Shown here piece by piece: positions 8,570 to 18,344 of a stretch of DNA of 46,556 bases. The stretch's first letter is position 1, and each line of letters begins with the position of its first letter. The DNA comes from Comamonadaceae bacterium. Lineage in GTDB: Bacteria > Pseudomonadota > Gammaproteobacteria > Burkholderiales > Burkholderiaceae_C. The notes beneath the pieces are model-generated. The model saw only the letters and a list, made by a program, of their open reading frames with translations, made no database searches and was not told the DNA's origin. The position numbers and the translations under genes were made by a program. The stretch covers positions 1-46,556 of the forward strand of contig CANGEE010000004.1 of the NCBI GenBank assembly GCA_947452635.1. The letters are read 5' to 3'.

Positions 8570-11500
8570 ATGCAACTGCCCAACCTGACTCTCGGTCAAC
8601 GCTTCTCTCTGCCACGCCCCGTCTGCTCTGCCGATGCGGTGTTACTGGCGCAATTGGCCCTGCGCGACAAAGCAAAAGGGCGGATCACCGCCATCGTCAC
8701 GGCCGACGCCAGCGATGCGCAGCGCTTGGTGGAGGAGATGCTGTTTTTTGCCCCTGCGCTGCGACTGGCCATCTTCCCCGATTGGGAAACACTGCCTTAC
8801 GACACCTTCTCGCCGCACCAAGACCTGATCAGTGAACGCCTGGCCACCCTGTGGCGCATCAGCCAGCGCGACAAGGCTCAGGGCGCTGACGTGGTGCTGG
8901 TGCCCGCCACCACAGCCCTTTACCGCTTGGCTCCGCCCTCATTCTTGGCAGGCTATACCTTTGAATTCAAGGTCAAACAACAACTGGACGAAGCCAAGCT
9001 CAAAGCGCAGCTGACGCTGGCCGGTTACAGCCATGTGTCGCAAGTGGTCAGCCCGGGCGAATACGCAGTGCGCGGCGGCTTGATCGATCTGTTCCCCATG
9101 GGCTCCTTGGTGCCGTTCCGGGTCGATTTGTTTGACGACGAAATCGACTCCATCCGCACCTTTGACCCCGACAGCCAACGCAGTCTGTACCCGGTGCCCG
9201 AGGTGCGTTTGCTGCCCGGGCGCGAGTTTCCGATGGACGAAGCGGCGCGCGCCAAATTCCGCAACCGCTGGCGCGAACTGCTGGATGGCGACCCGACCAA
9301 GAGCCGGATTTACAAAGACATCGGCAACGGCGTGGCCACAGCGGGCATTGAGTACTACCTGCCGCTGTTTTTTGAAACCACCGCCACGGTGTTCGACTAC
9401 TTAGGCCCAGACGCCACGGTGGTGTTGCACGGCGATTTGGAGCCTGCCTTTCAGCGCTTTTGGCAAGACACCAAAGACCGTTATCGCTTGGTGCAAGGTG
9501 ACCCCGAGCGCCCTGCCCTGCCGCCTGAAGCCTTGTTCTTAAGTGCTGAGCAGTTCTACAGCGAGGCCAATGCGCATGCGCAACTGGCGCTCAGACCGCC
9601 AGCCGGCTTGGGCGCTGAAACCGCCTCAGGCCCCAGCGATGTTGTTGACAACGCTTTTGCCAACAAACTGCCCGACCTCACCGTGGTGCGCGGCGCGCCA
9701 GAGCCTTTGAGCCGTTTGCAACACCACATCCAGCACAGCCCGCATCGGGTGCTGATTTTGGCGGAGAGCGCCGGGCGTCGCGAAAGCCTGCTCGACTTTT
9801 TGCGCAGCAGTGGCGTCAGCCCGCCGTCCTTTGATTCCTTGGCTGAATTTGTGGCCAGCAAAGAGCGCCTGGGCTTGGCCGTTGCCGCACTCAACACGGG
9901 CTTCAGCTGGTTTGCGCAAGGCATTGACCTGGTCACCGAGACCGAGCTTTTTGCCGCCGGCCCGACCACCCGCCGCCGCAAAAAGCAAGAGCAAGTCAGT
10001 GATGTCGAGGCGCTGATCAAAGACCTGTCTGAGCTCAACGTGGGCGACCCGGTGGTGCACAGCCAGCACGGCATTGGCCGCTACCGGGGCCTGATCAACA
10101 TGGACCTGGGCGAGAAAAACGAAGACGGCAGCCCTGCAGCCCAAGAGTTTTTGCACCTCGAGTACGCCGACCAAGCCACGCTGTACGTGCCCGTCAGCCA
10201 ATTGCAGCTGATCAGCCGCTACACCGGCGTCAGCGCCGACGAAGCGCCGCTGCACAAGCTGGGCTCGGGCCAGTGGGAGAAAGCCAAACGCAAAGCCGCT
10301 GAACAGGTGCGCGACTCGGCCGCCGAGCTGCTCAATATTTACGCCCGCCGCGCCGCGCGCGAGGGCCACGCGTTCAGGTACAGCCCGCAAGACTACGAAA
10401 GCTTTGCCAACGACTTTGGCTTTGAAGAAACCGCCGACCAAAACGCCGCCATCCATGCGGTGATTCAAGACATGATCAGCCCGCGCCCAATGGACCGCTT
10501 GATCTGTGGCGACGTGGGCTTTGGCAAAACCGAGGTCGCGCTGCGCGCCGCCTTTGTGGCCGTCACCGGCGGCAAACAGGTCGCTCTTTTGGCACCCACC
10601 ACCTTGTTGGCCGAGCAGCATTACCAAACCCTGAAAGACCGATTTGCCAAGTGGCCGGTCAAGGTGGCCGAAATTTCCCGGTTTCGCTCCGGCAAAGAGG
10701 TCACTGCGGCGCTCAAAGGCATTGCCGACGGCACGGTGGACATCGTGGTCGGCACCCACAAGCTGCTGAGCGCTTCGACCCAATTCCACGATTTGGGCTT
10801 GCTCATCATTGACGAAGAGCATCGTTTTGGTGTGCGCCACAAAGAGGCCATGAAAGCGCTGCGCGCCGAGGTCGATGTGCTCACCCTCACCGCCACACCG
10901 ATTCCGCGCACCCTGGGCATGGCGCTGGAAGGGCTGCGCGACTTGAGCGTGATCGCCACCGCGCCGCAGCGCCGCTTGGCCATCAAAACCTTTGTGCGCA
11001 ACGAGGGCACGGGCGTGATCCGCGAAGCCGTGCTGCGCGAACTCAAGCGCGGCGGGCAGATTTACTTTTTGCACAACGAAGTCGAGACGATTGAAAACCG
11101 CCGGCAAAAGCTCGAAGAAATCCTGCCCGAAGCGCGCATTGCCGTGGCCCACGGCCAAATGCCCGAGCGCGAATTGGAGCGGGTGATGCGCGACTTTGTG
11201 GCCCAGCGCTACAACATTTTGCTGTGCTCGACCATCATCGAAACCGGCATCGACGTGCCCACCGCCAACACCATCATCATGAGCCGCGCCGACAAGTTCG
11301 GCCTGGCGCAGCTACACCAGTTGCGCGGCCGCGTCGGCCGCTCCCACCACCAGGCTTATGCCTATTTGATGGTGCCCGAGATCCAAGGCCTGACCAAACA
11401 AGCCGCGCAGCGACTCGACGCGATCCAGCAAATGGAGGAGTTGGGCAGTGGCTTTTATTTGGCCATGCACGACTTGGAGATTCGCGGCGCAGGCGAAGTG

Positions 11501-12082
11501 CTGGGCGAAAACCAGAGCGGCAACATGCTCGAAGTCGGCTTTCAGCTGTACAACGAAATGCTGTCCGAAGCGGTGCGCTGCCTCAAGTTGGGCCAAGAAC
11601 CGGACTTGCTCAGCCCGTTGTCGGTCACCACCGACATCAACTTACACGCCCCCGCCCTGCTGCCCAACGACTACTGCGGCGATGTGCATCTGCGCCTGTC
11701 GTTCTACAAAAAACTGGCCACCGCCAAAACCAGCGACCAGATCGACGCCCTGCTGGAAGAAATTGTGGACCGCTTTGGCAAACTGCCCGCGCCCGCGCAA
11801 ACCCTGGTCGACGTGCACCGCTTGCGTGTGCTGACCCAGCCCTATGGCGTGATCAAGGTCGACGCCGCGCCCGGCGTGATCCAAATCACCTTCAAGCCCA
11901 ACCCGCCCGTCGACCCGATGGCCATCATCCATTTGATCCAAAAGAACAAACACATCAAGCTGGCCGGCAACGACAAAATCCGCATCGAACGCGAACTGCC
12001 CGACGCCAAAATGCGGGCGCAAATGGTGCGCGATGTGCTCAAGAGTTTGGGGCAACCGAAAGTGGACGTTGTGCCCGTCTGA
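8570..12082 (+). CDS. mfd: Transcription-repair coupling factor Mfd
   Basis: UvrB-homology region, RID, RecG-like helicase motifs (GDVGFGKTEVALRAAF, DEEHRFGVRHKE, TATPIPRTLGMAL), C-terminal TRCF domain. Confidence 0.97.
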   Translation: MQLPNLTLGQRFSLPRPVCSADAVLLAQLALRDKAKGRITAIVTADASDAQRLVEEMLFFAPALRLAIFPDWETLPYDTFSPHQDLISERLATLWRISQRDKAQGADVVLVPATTALYRLAPPSFLAGYTFEFKVKQQLDEAKLKAQLTLAGYSHVSQVVSPGEYAVRGGLIDLFPMGSLVPFRVDLFDDEIDSIRTFDPDSQRSLYPVPEVRLLPGREFPMDEAARAKFRNRWRELLDGDPTKSRIYKDIGNGVATAGIEYYLPLFFETTATVFDYLGPDATVVLHGDLEPAFQRFWQDTKDRYRLVQGDPERPALPPEALFLSAEQFYSEANAHAQLALRPPAGLGAETASGPSDVVDNAFANKLPDLTVVRGAPEPLSRLQHHIQHSPHRVLILAESAGRRESLLDFLRSSGVSPPSFDSLAEFVASKERLGLAVAALNTGFSWFAQGIDLVTETELFAAGPTTRRRKKQEQVSDVEALIKDLSELNVGDPVVHSQHGIGRYRGLINMDLGEKNEDGSPAAQEFLHLEYADQATLYVPVSQLQLISRYTGVSADEAPLHKLGSGQWEKAKRKAAEQVRDSAAELLNIYARRAAREGHAFRYSPQDYESFANDFGFEETADQNAAIHAVIQDMISPRPMDRLICGDVGFGKTEVALRAAFVAVTGGKQVALLAPTTLLAEQHYQTLKDRFAKWPVKVAEISRFRSGKEVTAALKGIADGTVDIVVGTHKLLSASTQFHDLGLLIIDEEHRFGVRHKEAMKALRAEVDVLTLTATPIPRTLGMALEGLRDLSVIATAPQRRLAIKTFVRNEGTGVIREAVLRELKRGGQIYFLHNEVETIENRRQKLEEILPEARIAVAHGQMPERELERVMRDFVAQRYNILLCSTIIETGIDVPTANTIIMSRADKFGLAQLHQLRGRVGRSHHQAYAYLMVPEIQGLTKQAAQRLDAIQQMEELGSGFYLAMHDLEIRGAGEVLGENQSGNMLEVGFQLYNEMLSEAVRCLKLGQEPDLLSPLSVTTDINLHAPALLPNDYCGDVHLRLSFYKKLATAKTSDQIDALLEEIVDRFGKLPAPAQTLVDVHRLRVLTQPYGVIKVDAAPGVIQITFKPNPPVDPMAIIHLIQKNKHIKLAGNDKIRIERELPDAKMRAQMVRDVLKSLGQPKVDVVPV

Positions 12083-12106
12083 TTCGCCCCAAAAAGCGCC
12101 GCTACC

Positions 12107-13186
12107 TCACTCCAACTTGGCGCCAGAAGCTTGCACGGCGTCTTTCCAGCGCACCAGTTCAGCGTCAATGTGGCGACCAAACACTTCAGGGCTGGTGCCG
12201 ACCACGTCGTAGCCGTATTCGGTCAACTGGGCAGCGACTTTGGGGTCGCGCACGGTTTTGTTCAGGGCTTGGTTGAGTTTGGTCACCACCTCGGGCGGCG
12301 TGCCCGCCGGGGCCAAAATCCCGTACCAGCCGTTGACCACGAAAGAAGGCACACCGGACTCTTTAACAGTAGGTGTATCGGGCAGCAGGGCCGAGCGCTT
12401 GTCGCCGGTCACCGCAATGGCTTTGAGTTTGCCCGCTTTGACCTGCACCAAGGAGGTCGAGATGCTGTCAAACATCATCGACACCTCGCCCCCCAGCATC
12501 CCCACCACGGCGGGGCCACTGCCTTTGTAGGGGATGTGCAGCATCTTCACACCGGTGGTGGACTTGAAAATTTCGCCCGCCAGGTGACTGGTATTGCCAT
12601 TGCCCGCCGACGCGAAGGTGAGCTTGTCAGGGTTGGCACGGCCGTAGCTGATGAGTTCAGGCACGGTGTTGAAAGGGGTGTTCAAGGGCGAGGCCAGCAG
12701 CAGCGGCAAGGTGGCCAGCATGGACACGGGGGCAAAATCTTTGCGCGCGTCATAAGGCAGTTTGCTGTACAGGCTCGAATTGATGGCGTGCGCCGCCAAC
12801 ACCATCAAAATGGTATGGCCATCGGGCTTGGCACGCGCCAACATGCCGGTGGCAATCGTGCCGCCCGCGCCCGCTTTGTAGTCCAAGACCACGGGCTGGC
12901 CCAGTTCCTTTTGCAGCATATTGAGCATCGGCCGCGCCAGCATGTCGGCACTGCCCCCCGGTGGGTAAGGGATCAACATCGTGATCGGCTGGCTGGGAAA
13001 GGTCTGGGCGCCGGCCGCAGGGGCCAGGCACAAAGCCGCCAAAGCCCCAACGGCGAGGCCCAGTCGCTGGACCGCCCCCATGGTTGTGAGCCTGTCGTGA
13101 AATGGGCGTGTGGGTGGGTGCATGCGTGATCTCCGGGTTTTTCTGATCATAGTGCTTGCATCGCCTAAACTAAGGGCCACTGTCAC
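12107..13186 (-). CDS. Tripartite tricarboxylate transporter (Bug/TctC) substrate-binding protein; true start probably internal
   Basis: FPSQPITMLIPYPPGGSADMLARPMLNMLQKELGQPVVLDYKAGAGGTIATGMLARAKPDG is the Bug-family signature. Confidence 0.9.
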   Translation of the reverse strand: MTVALSLGDASTMIRKTRRSRMHPPTRPFHDRLTTMGAVQRLGLAVGALAALCLAPAAGAQTFPSQPITMLIPYPPGGSADMLARPMLNMLQKELGQPVVLDYKAGAGGTIATGMLARAKPDGHTILMVLAAHAINSSLYSKLPYDARKDFAPVSMLATLPLLLASPLNTPFNTVPELISYGRANPDKLTFASAGNGNTSHLAGEIFKSTTGVKMLHIPYKGSGPAVVGMLGGEVSMMFDSISTSLVQVKAGKLKAIAVTGDKRSALLPDTPTVKESGVPSFVVNGWYGILAPAGTPPEVVTKLNQALNKTVRDPKVAAQLTEYGYDVVGTSPEVFGRHIDAELVRWKDAVQASGAKLE

Positions 13187-13239
13187 CGAGGCGCGCCCCT
13201 GACAAATTCAGCGCGGCACGCCCCTAACTTTGCCCTGTC

Positions 13240-13953
13240 ATGACTGCTCAAGAACACTCGCCCGGCCTGATGGTTCAGGGATTCACAGCCCCCTTGCGGC
13301 TGAAGGATTTCAAACTCATCGCGTTTGACATGGACTCCACCCTCATCAGCATTGAATGCATTGACGAGATCGCCGATGCGGTGGGCCGCAAGGCCGAGGT
13401 GGCCGCCATCACCGAGGCGGCGATGCGCGGCGAGATCACCGACTTCAAAGACAGCCTGCGCCGCCGCTTGGCGCTGCTCAAGGGCGTGACCCTGGCCGAC
13501 ATGGAACGCGTCTACACCGAGCGCCTGCGCATCAACCCGGGGGCCGCCGAGTTGATCGCCGCTTGCCACAAAGTAGGCATGAAAGTGCTGTTGGTGTCGG
13601 GCGGTTTCACCTTCTTTGCCGACCGCGTCAAGGCGCGTTTGAGCATCGACTTTGCCCGCGCCAACCAACTGGACATCGCAGGCGGCGAACTCACCGGCGG
13701 CTTGGTGATGCAAAGCTGGGGCGATATTTGCGACGGTGCCGAAAAACGCCGCACCTTGCTGGAAGTCGCATCCCTACTGGGCATCAAGCCCCACGAATGC
13801 ATCGCCATGGGCGACGGCGCGAATGATTTGCCGATGATGGCAGCGGCCGGTTTGTCGGTGGCCTACCATGCCAAACCCAAGGTGCGCGAACAGGCCATGG
13901 TGGCCATCCAGCAAGGCGGCTTGGACCGCTTGCTGGAAGTGCTCAAGCCCTGA
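13240..13953 (+). CDS. serB: Phosphoserine phosphatase
   Basis: FDMDSTLISIECIDEIAD (HAD motif I), VSGGFTFFADRV, AMGDGANDLPMMAAAG. Confidence 0.95.
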   Translation: MTAQEHSPGLMVQGFTAPLRLKDFKLIAFDMDSTLISIECIDEIADAVGRKAEVAAITEAAMRGEITDFKDSLRRRLALLKGVTLADMERVYTERLRINPGAAELIAACHKVGMKVLLVSGGFTFFADRVKARLSIDFARANQLDIAGGELTGGLVMQSWGDICDGAEKRRTLLEVASLLGIKPHECIAMGDGANDLPMMAAAGLSVAYHAKPKVREQAMVAIQQGGLDRLLEVLKP

Positions 13954-14167
13954 AGCGGCCTTGGCGCAAGGGCTTGAGCAAGTCACTCAGCCCGTTGTGG
14001 TCGATCTCTTGCATCAGTTGCAAAAGCCTGCCCACCTCCCCTTTGGGAAAGCCCTCACGCGCAAACCAGTTCAGGTAATTGCCGGGCAAATCGGCGATCA
14101 GCGTGCCCTTGTGTTTGCCAAAAGGCATGGGCAGGGTGACCAGCTTTTCCAGGTCCTCGGGCTTCAC
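13943..14167 (-). CDS. DUF3820-family protein
   Basis: MPFGKHKGTLIADLPGNYLNWFAREGFPKGEVGRLLQLMQEIDHNGL; 3' end overlaps convergent serB by 11 bp. Confidence 0.8.
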   Translation of the reverse strand: MKPEDLEKLVTLPMPFGKHKGTLIADLPGNYLNWFAREGFPKGEVGRLLQLMQEIDHNGLSDLLKPLRQGRFRA

Positions 14168-14177
14168 GACAGCGCCC

Positions 14178-14978
14178 TCATGCGGGACCCCACAACCAAC
14201 TGCGCACCCTGGCGTGAAAGGCTTCGGGCCGCGAAATCATGACCCAATGCCCGCAAGGCAATCCTTGCACCGCGCTGCCATCCTGGGCAGCGACCGCCTG
14301 CAACCAGCGATCCGAGTGGAACATGAACGGTTTGCGCTCGCCATAGACAAACAGCAGCGGCATCGGCAACTGGATTTGCGCCGCCTGCTTGAAACCGCCC
14401 GCCGCGCCGAACCACTGCATGGCGTAGGGGAAGTTCATTTGGTGGGTGATGCTGGACGGCGCGGTGGGGCAACGCAGCCAGCGGGCCATGGCGCGGGTCA
14501 TGCGGGTGCCCAAGCTGCCGCCCAGCTGCCAGGCCAGCGCCAACCAGACTTGGTAGCCCATGACCGACAGTTTCTCTCTCACACCCCAGCGGCGCTGCAA
14601 GGCCGCCGAGTTGTGGTCGCCCACGTCCACCGCCACCACGCGGGCCACGCGTTCAGGGTGGCGCAGGGCGAATTCATAACCAAAGATACAACCCCAGTCG
14701 TGCAACATGAGCGTGACGGGTTGCTCAGGGCTGATGCGGTCCACCACCTGGCGCAGCAGCAGGCACATGGCATCCAGGCTGGTGGCGGCCGGGCCCGACT
14801 CAAAGCCGGGCAGTGTCAATCGGGTGCACAGGGCGCGGTCTTGCAAGGCCAGCACCGTGGCGTCCCACAAAGCCAAGGTATCAGGCCAGCCGTGCAGCAT
14901 GAGCACGGTCTCGCCCTGGCCCTGCAGCCGCACTTCGGTGCCGTTGACGTCGATGCGCTGTTCAGCGGCTGCGGTCAT
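14178..14978 (-). CDS. alpha/beta hydrolase (haloalkane dehalogenase/epoxide hydrolase-like)
   Basis: VLMLHGWPDTLALWD; LMLHDWGCIFGYEFALRHPERVARVV. Confidence 0.85.
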   Translation of the reverse strand: MTAAAEQRIDVNGTEVRLQGQGETVLMLHGWPDTLALWDATVLALQDRALCTRLTLPGFESGPAATSLDAMCLLLRQVVDRISPEQPVTLMLHDWGCIFGYEFALRHPERVARVVAVDVGDHNSAALQRRWGVREKLSVMGYQVWLALAWQLGGSLGTRMTRAMARWLRCPTAPSSITHQMNFPYAMQWFGAAGGFKQAAQIQLPMPLLFVYGERKPFMFHSDRWLQAVAAQDGSAVQGLPCGHWVMISRPEAFHARVRSWLWGPA

Positions 14979-14981
14979 GGC

Positions 14982-16178
14982 TCACAAAGCCTTGGCCAAG
15001 CGCGCAACGCCTTCGAGGATTTTGTCTTCGGCCGCTGTGGCAAAGCTCAAGCGGAAGGTGGCAGGATCGGGATGGGCGCAAAAGAACGGTGCGCCCGGCA
15101 CAAAAGCCACGCCTTGCTCAATGGCACGTTTAGCAAACACATGGCCGTCGGCCACTTGACCGCGCGCGCCGGTCAAACGGGCCCAGACAAACAGGCCGCC
15201 TTGCGGCTGCACAAATTCAACCGCATCACCCAGGGCTTGGCGCAAGGCCGCGCCCATGGTGCTGGCGCGTTGGGCATAGACAGTACGCACATTGGCCAAG
15301 GTGGCGGGCATGCGCCCGGCTTTCAGGTAGTGCGCAGCCGTGGCTTGGGCAAAGGTGCTGGTGTGGGCGTCGCTGAACTGTTTGCACATGGTGGCGCGGG
15401 CCAGCAATTCATCTGGGGCCACCATCCAGCCCACGCGCAAACCGGGCGACAAGACTTTGGACAGCGAGCCGCAATGCACCAACAGTTCGCGACTACCAGG
15501 CACCGATGCACTCATGGCCAACAGGCTGGGCGGTGGCGCTTCGCCAAAATACAGGTCGCCATAGGGATCGTCTTCCACAATCAGAGTCTGGTGTTTGACC
15601 GCCATGTCCAGCACCTGTCGGCGCCGCTCAGCGCTGAGCAAGGCGCCACTGGGGTTGCCAAAGGTCGGGATCAGGTAAACGAATTTAGGTTTGTGCTCGG
15701 CGATCAACTTTTCCAGTTCATCGGTTTGGACGCCGTGGCCGTCCACCGGTGCGCTGATGAGCTCGGCCCCGTACAAGCGAAAGCATTGGATGGTGGCCAA
15801 AAAGGTCGGCCCTTCGACAATCACTTTGTCGCCCGGGCTGATCATGGTTTTGCCAATCAGGTCCAGCGCTTGCTGGCTGCCGGTGGTGACGATCAATTGC
15901 TCGGCGCTCACATCGGTTGCGCCTTTTTGCGCCATGAACTGGGCCAGTTGTTCGCGCAAAGGGTTAAAGCCTTCGGTGGCGCCGTATTGCAGGGCCGCGC
16001 CGGGATCCTGCTCCAAAGCGGCGTTGCTGGCTTCGCGAATGCCTTGTACGTCAAACATCGCGCTGTCTGGAAAGCCCCCGGCAAAGCTGATGATGCCGGG
16101 CTTGCCCAGCAGCTTGAACAGCTCCCGGATGGCAGAGGTTTCAACATTGTTCAGGCGATCGGCAAACTGCAAAGGCAT
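14982..16178 (-). CDS. PLP-dependent aminotransferase (class I/II, LysN/2-aminoadipate type)
   Basis: ISFAGGFPDSAMFD, ITTGSQQALDLIGK-like, VYLIPTFGNPSGALLSAERR, EDDPYGDLYF, GSLSKVLSPGLRVGW. Confidence 0.88.
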   Translation of the reverse strand: MPLQFADRLNNVETSAIRELFKLLGKPGIISFAGGFPDSAMFDVQGIREASNAALEQDPGAALQYGATEGFNPLREQLAQFMAQKGATDVSAEQLIVTTGSQQALDLIGKTMISPGDKVIVEGPTFLATIQCFRLYGAELISAPVDGHGVQTDELEKLIAEHKPKFVYLIPTFGNPSGALLSAERRRQVLDMAVKHQTLIVEDDPYGDLYFGEAPPPSLLAMSASVPGSRELLVHCGSLSKVLSPGLRVGWMVAPDELLARATMCKQFSDAHTSTFAQATAAHYLKAGRMPATLANVRTVYAQRASTMGAALRQALGDAVEFVQPQGGLFVWARLTGARGQVADGHVFAKRAIEQGVAFVPGAPFFCAHPDPATFRLSFATAAEDKILEGVARLAKAL

Positions 16179-16231
16179 GGTGTATCTTTCAAAGCATCTT
16201 GGCTGCCATTTTGCCCACTTTTGGACCCCCG

Positions 16232-16870
16232 ATGAATCCGCAACAGATTGAATCTTTTTTCGCCACCCTGCAAGCCGCCAACCCCATGCCCAACACCGAG
16301 TTGGAGTACACCAGCGTGTTCGAGTTGCTGGCCGCCGTGCTGCTGTCCGCCCAGGCCACCGACGTGGGGGTCAACAAGGCCACGCGCAAATTGTTTCCGG
16401 TGGCGGGCACACCGCAAAAGATTTTGGACTTGGGTCTCGAAGGCCTGGAGGGCTACATCCAAACCATTGGCCTGTACCACAGCAAAGCCAAACACCTGCT
16501 GCAGACTTGCCGCATTTTGGTCGAGCAACACGGTGGCCAAGTGCCGCGCACCCGCGAGGCGTTGGAGGCCCTGCCCGGGGTAGGCCGCAAAACCGCCAAT
16601 GTGGTGCTGAATGTGGCTTTTGGCGAGCCCACCATGGCGGTGGACACGCACCTGTTTCGCTTGGGCAACCGCACCGGTTTGGCCCCAGGCAAAACGCCTT
16701 ACGCCGTCGAAATGAAATTACTCAAGCGCATTCCTGCGCCCTACCTGGTGGACGCGCACCACTGGCTGATCTTGCATGGGCGCTATGTGTGCCAAGCGCG
16801 CAAGCCGCTGTGCAACCAGTGTGGGGTATCGGCGTTTTGCGGCTTCAAAGACAAGACGCGCGCGCCTTGA
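16232..16870 (+). CDS. nth: Endonuclease III
   Basis: HhH LPGVGRKTANVVLNVAFG, VDTHLFRLGNRTGLA, 4Fe-4S CxxxxxxCxxCxxxxxC tail. Confidence 0.95.
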   Translation: MNPQQIESFFATLQAANPMPNTELEYTSVFELLAAVLLSAQATDVGVNKATRKLFPVAGTPQKILDLGLEGLEGYIQTIGLYHSKAKHLLQTCRILVEQHGGQVPRTREALEALPGVGRKTANVVLNVAFGEPTMAVDTHLFRLGNRTGLAPGKTPYAVEMKLLKRIPAPYLVDAHHWLILHGRYVCQARKPLCNQCGVSAFCGFKDKTRAP

Positions 16871-16900
16871 AGATCGTTGTGCCGTCGCTTCAGTAGCGTT

Positions 16901-18160
16901 TCAGTAGCGTTCTGTGCGGCCGCCCAAAGACTGCAGCACGCCCAACCACAAGGCGGTTCGTTCGACATAGGGCTCAGGGTCTTGCACGCCACTGGCCTTG
17001 TCGTACACCGCGGTTTGCACCATGACGATGCCGGTGGCCGGCTGCACAAACAAGGTTTGCCCGAACACGCCCTGGAAAGCAAAGCTGCGCTCTTTCAAAG
17101 GGTGCAGCCAAAACTGATAGCCGTAGCCGAAATACGACGTGGCTATGAAGGGGGCAAAGGCTGCAGGTTGCCTGGCGATGTCGGTGGCGTCACGCAGGTA
17201 CTCGGCCGAGATGATTTGCCGGTCCCCAACTTTGCCGTCGTTGGCCATCAACATCCCCAGACGGCCCCAGTCACGTAAAGTGGCGTTGAAGCAAAAAAAG
17301 GCACCGGCTTGGCGATCTCGTCCGTGGCACCAAAAGGCATCGCCCTCGGCGCCCATGGGTTGCCACAACCACTCGGTGGTCAAATCGGCCATGCTGCGCC
17401 CTGTGGCCCCGGTCAGCACACGCCCGAGCACATCGGTCTCGGCGCTGGCGTAAACAAACTTTTCGCCGGCTGGGCTGTGCCGATTTGAAAAAGAACGCAA
17501 CACACTGAGCGTGGAAGGACTGCCTGTGGCAAAACTGTAGGACAGTTTGGACACATCGTCTTGCCCGTCATAACGCTCCGTAAAGCTAATGCCCGAGCTC
17601 ATGCGCAGCAAATGGCGAATCGACGTCGCGCCATACGCGCTGCCCGCCAAGTCTTTGGCATACAGCGCGGCCGGATCGTCCAATGAAGCGATCAGGCCTT
17701 TGTCCAAGGCCACCCCCATCAGCAAGGAGGTCACGCTTTTGGCCATGGAAAACGACAAAAACCGCGCGTCCTCGGTCCGGCCATAACGGTAACGCTCGGC
17801 CACGATTTCACCATTTTTCAGCACCAACAAGCCTGTGACACGGCGTCGCGCCAGGTAGTCGTCAAGATTGAAAATTTGACTTTGATAACGGTATTGAATG
17901 TCTGGTGGCGGATCGGCCTTGGGCAATGCATTGACCCGCTCCCCACGTCGCACAAATTCCCCCAAGACGCCCGGCACCCGGTCCAATGCGGACCAGGAAC
18001 CGACTCGGTTGGGCATGGCCGACCAACGCGCACCCAGGGGGTAAGCGGTTGATTTGCCCAGCACCTCTTCATCGGGCTCGGCAAAGCAGGACCCGCACAA
18101 GCCCACCCATCCGCTCACCAGCCCAAAGACCACTACCAAAGTATTGATTTGGCGTCGCAT
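16901..18160 (-). CDS. Serine hydrolase / class C beta-lactamase-related protein, secreted
   Basis: SFSMAKSVTSLLMG (SxxK); RHLLRMSSGISFTERY; signal-like MRRQINTLVVVFGLVSGWVGLCGSCFA. Confidence 0.85.
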   Translation of the reverse strand: MRRQINTLVVVFGLVSGWVGLCGSCFAEPDEEVLGKSTAYPLGARWSAMPNRVGSWSALDRVPGVLGEFVRRGERVNALPKADPPPDIQYRYQSQIFNLDDYLARRRVTGLLVLKNGEIVAERYRYGRTEDARFLSFSMAKSVTSLLMGVALDKGLIASLDDPAALYAKDLAGSAYGATSIRHLLRMSSGISFTERYDGQDDVSKLSYSFATGSPSTLSVLRSFSNRHSPAGEKFVYASAETDVLGRVLTGATGRSMADLTTEWLWQPMGAEGDAFWCHGRDRQAGAFFCFNATLRDWGRLGMLMANDGKVGDRQIISAEYLRDATDIARQPAAFAPFIATSYFGYGYQFWLHPLKERSFAFQGVFGQTLFVQPATGIVMVQTAVYDKASGVQDPEPYVERTALWLGVLQSLGGRTERY

Positions 18161-18344
18161 CACCATCTCCTGAAGAGGCGCCATGATGGCATGCGCTGCC
18201 ATTTTTGAACAGGTAAAATCTAGCATGGCAACTTGACATGAGGCGTCCTGTCTCCCTACGGAGAACGCCCCGTTCATCCCGCCCTCCCCCTTTGTGATCG
18301 GCCCCCCAGCGTGTGCATGCTTTGCACAGTCGCCCTTTGAATGT

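Noticed and set aside
9626-11158. 510-aa minus-strand ORF
   Set aside because: Wholly antisense to mfd; no recognisable domain.
11224-12276. 350-aa plus-strand ORF
   Set aside because: Out-of-frame overlap with the 3' half of mfd; R-rich shadow translation.
14079-16235. 718-aa plus-strand ORF
   Set aside because: Antisense to the DUF3820 gene, the alpha/beta hydrolase and the aminotransferase; low-complexity H/G/Q/R composition typical of a GC-rich shadow frame.
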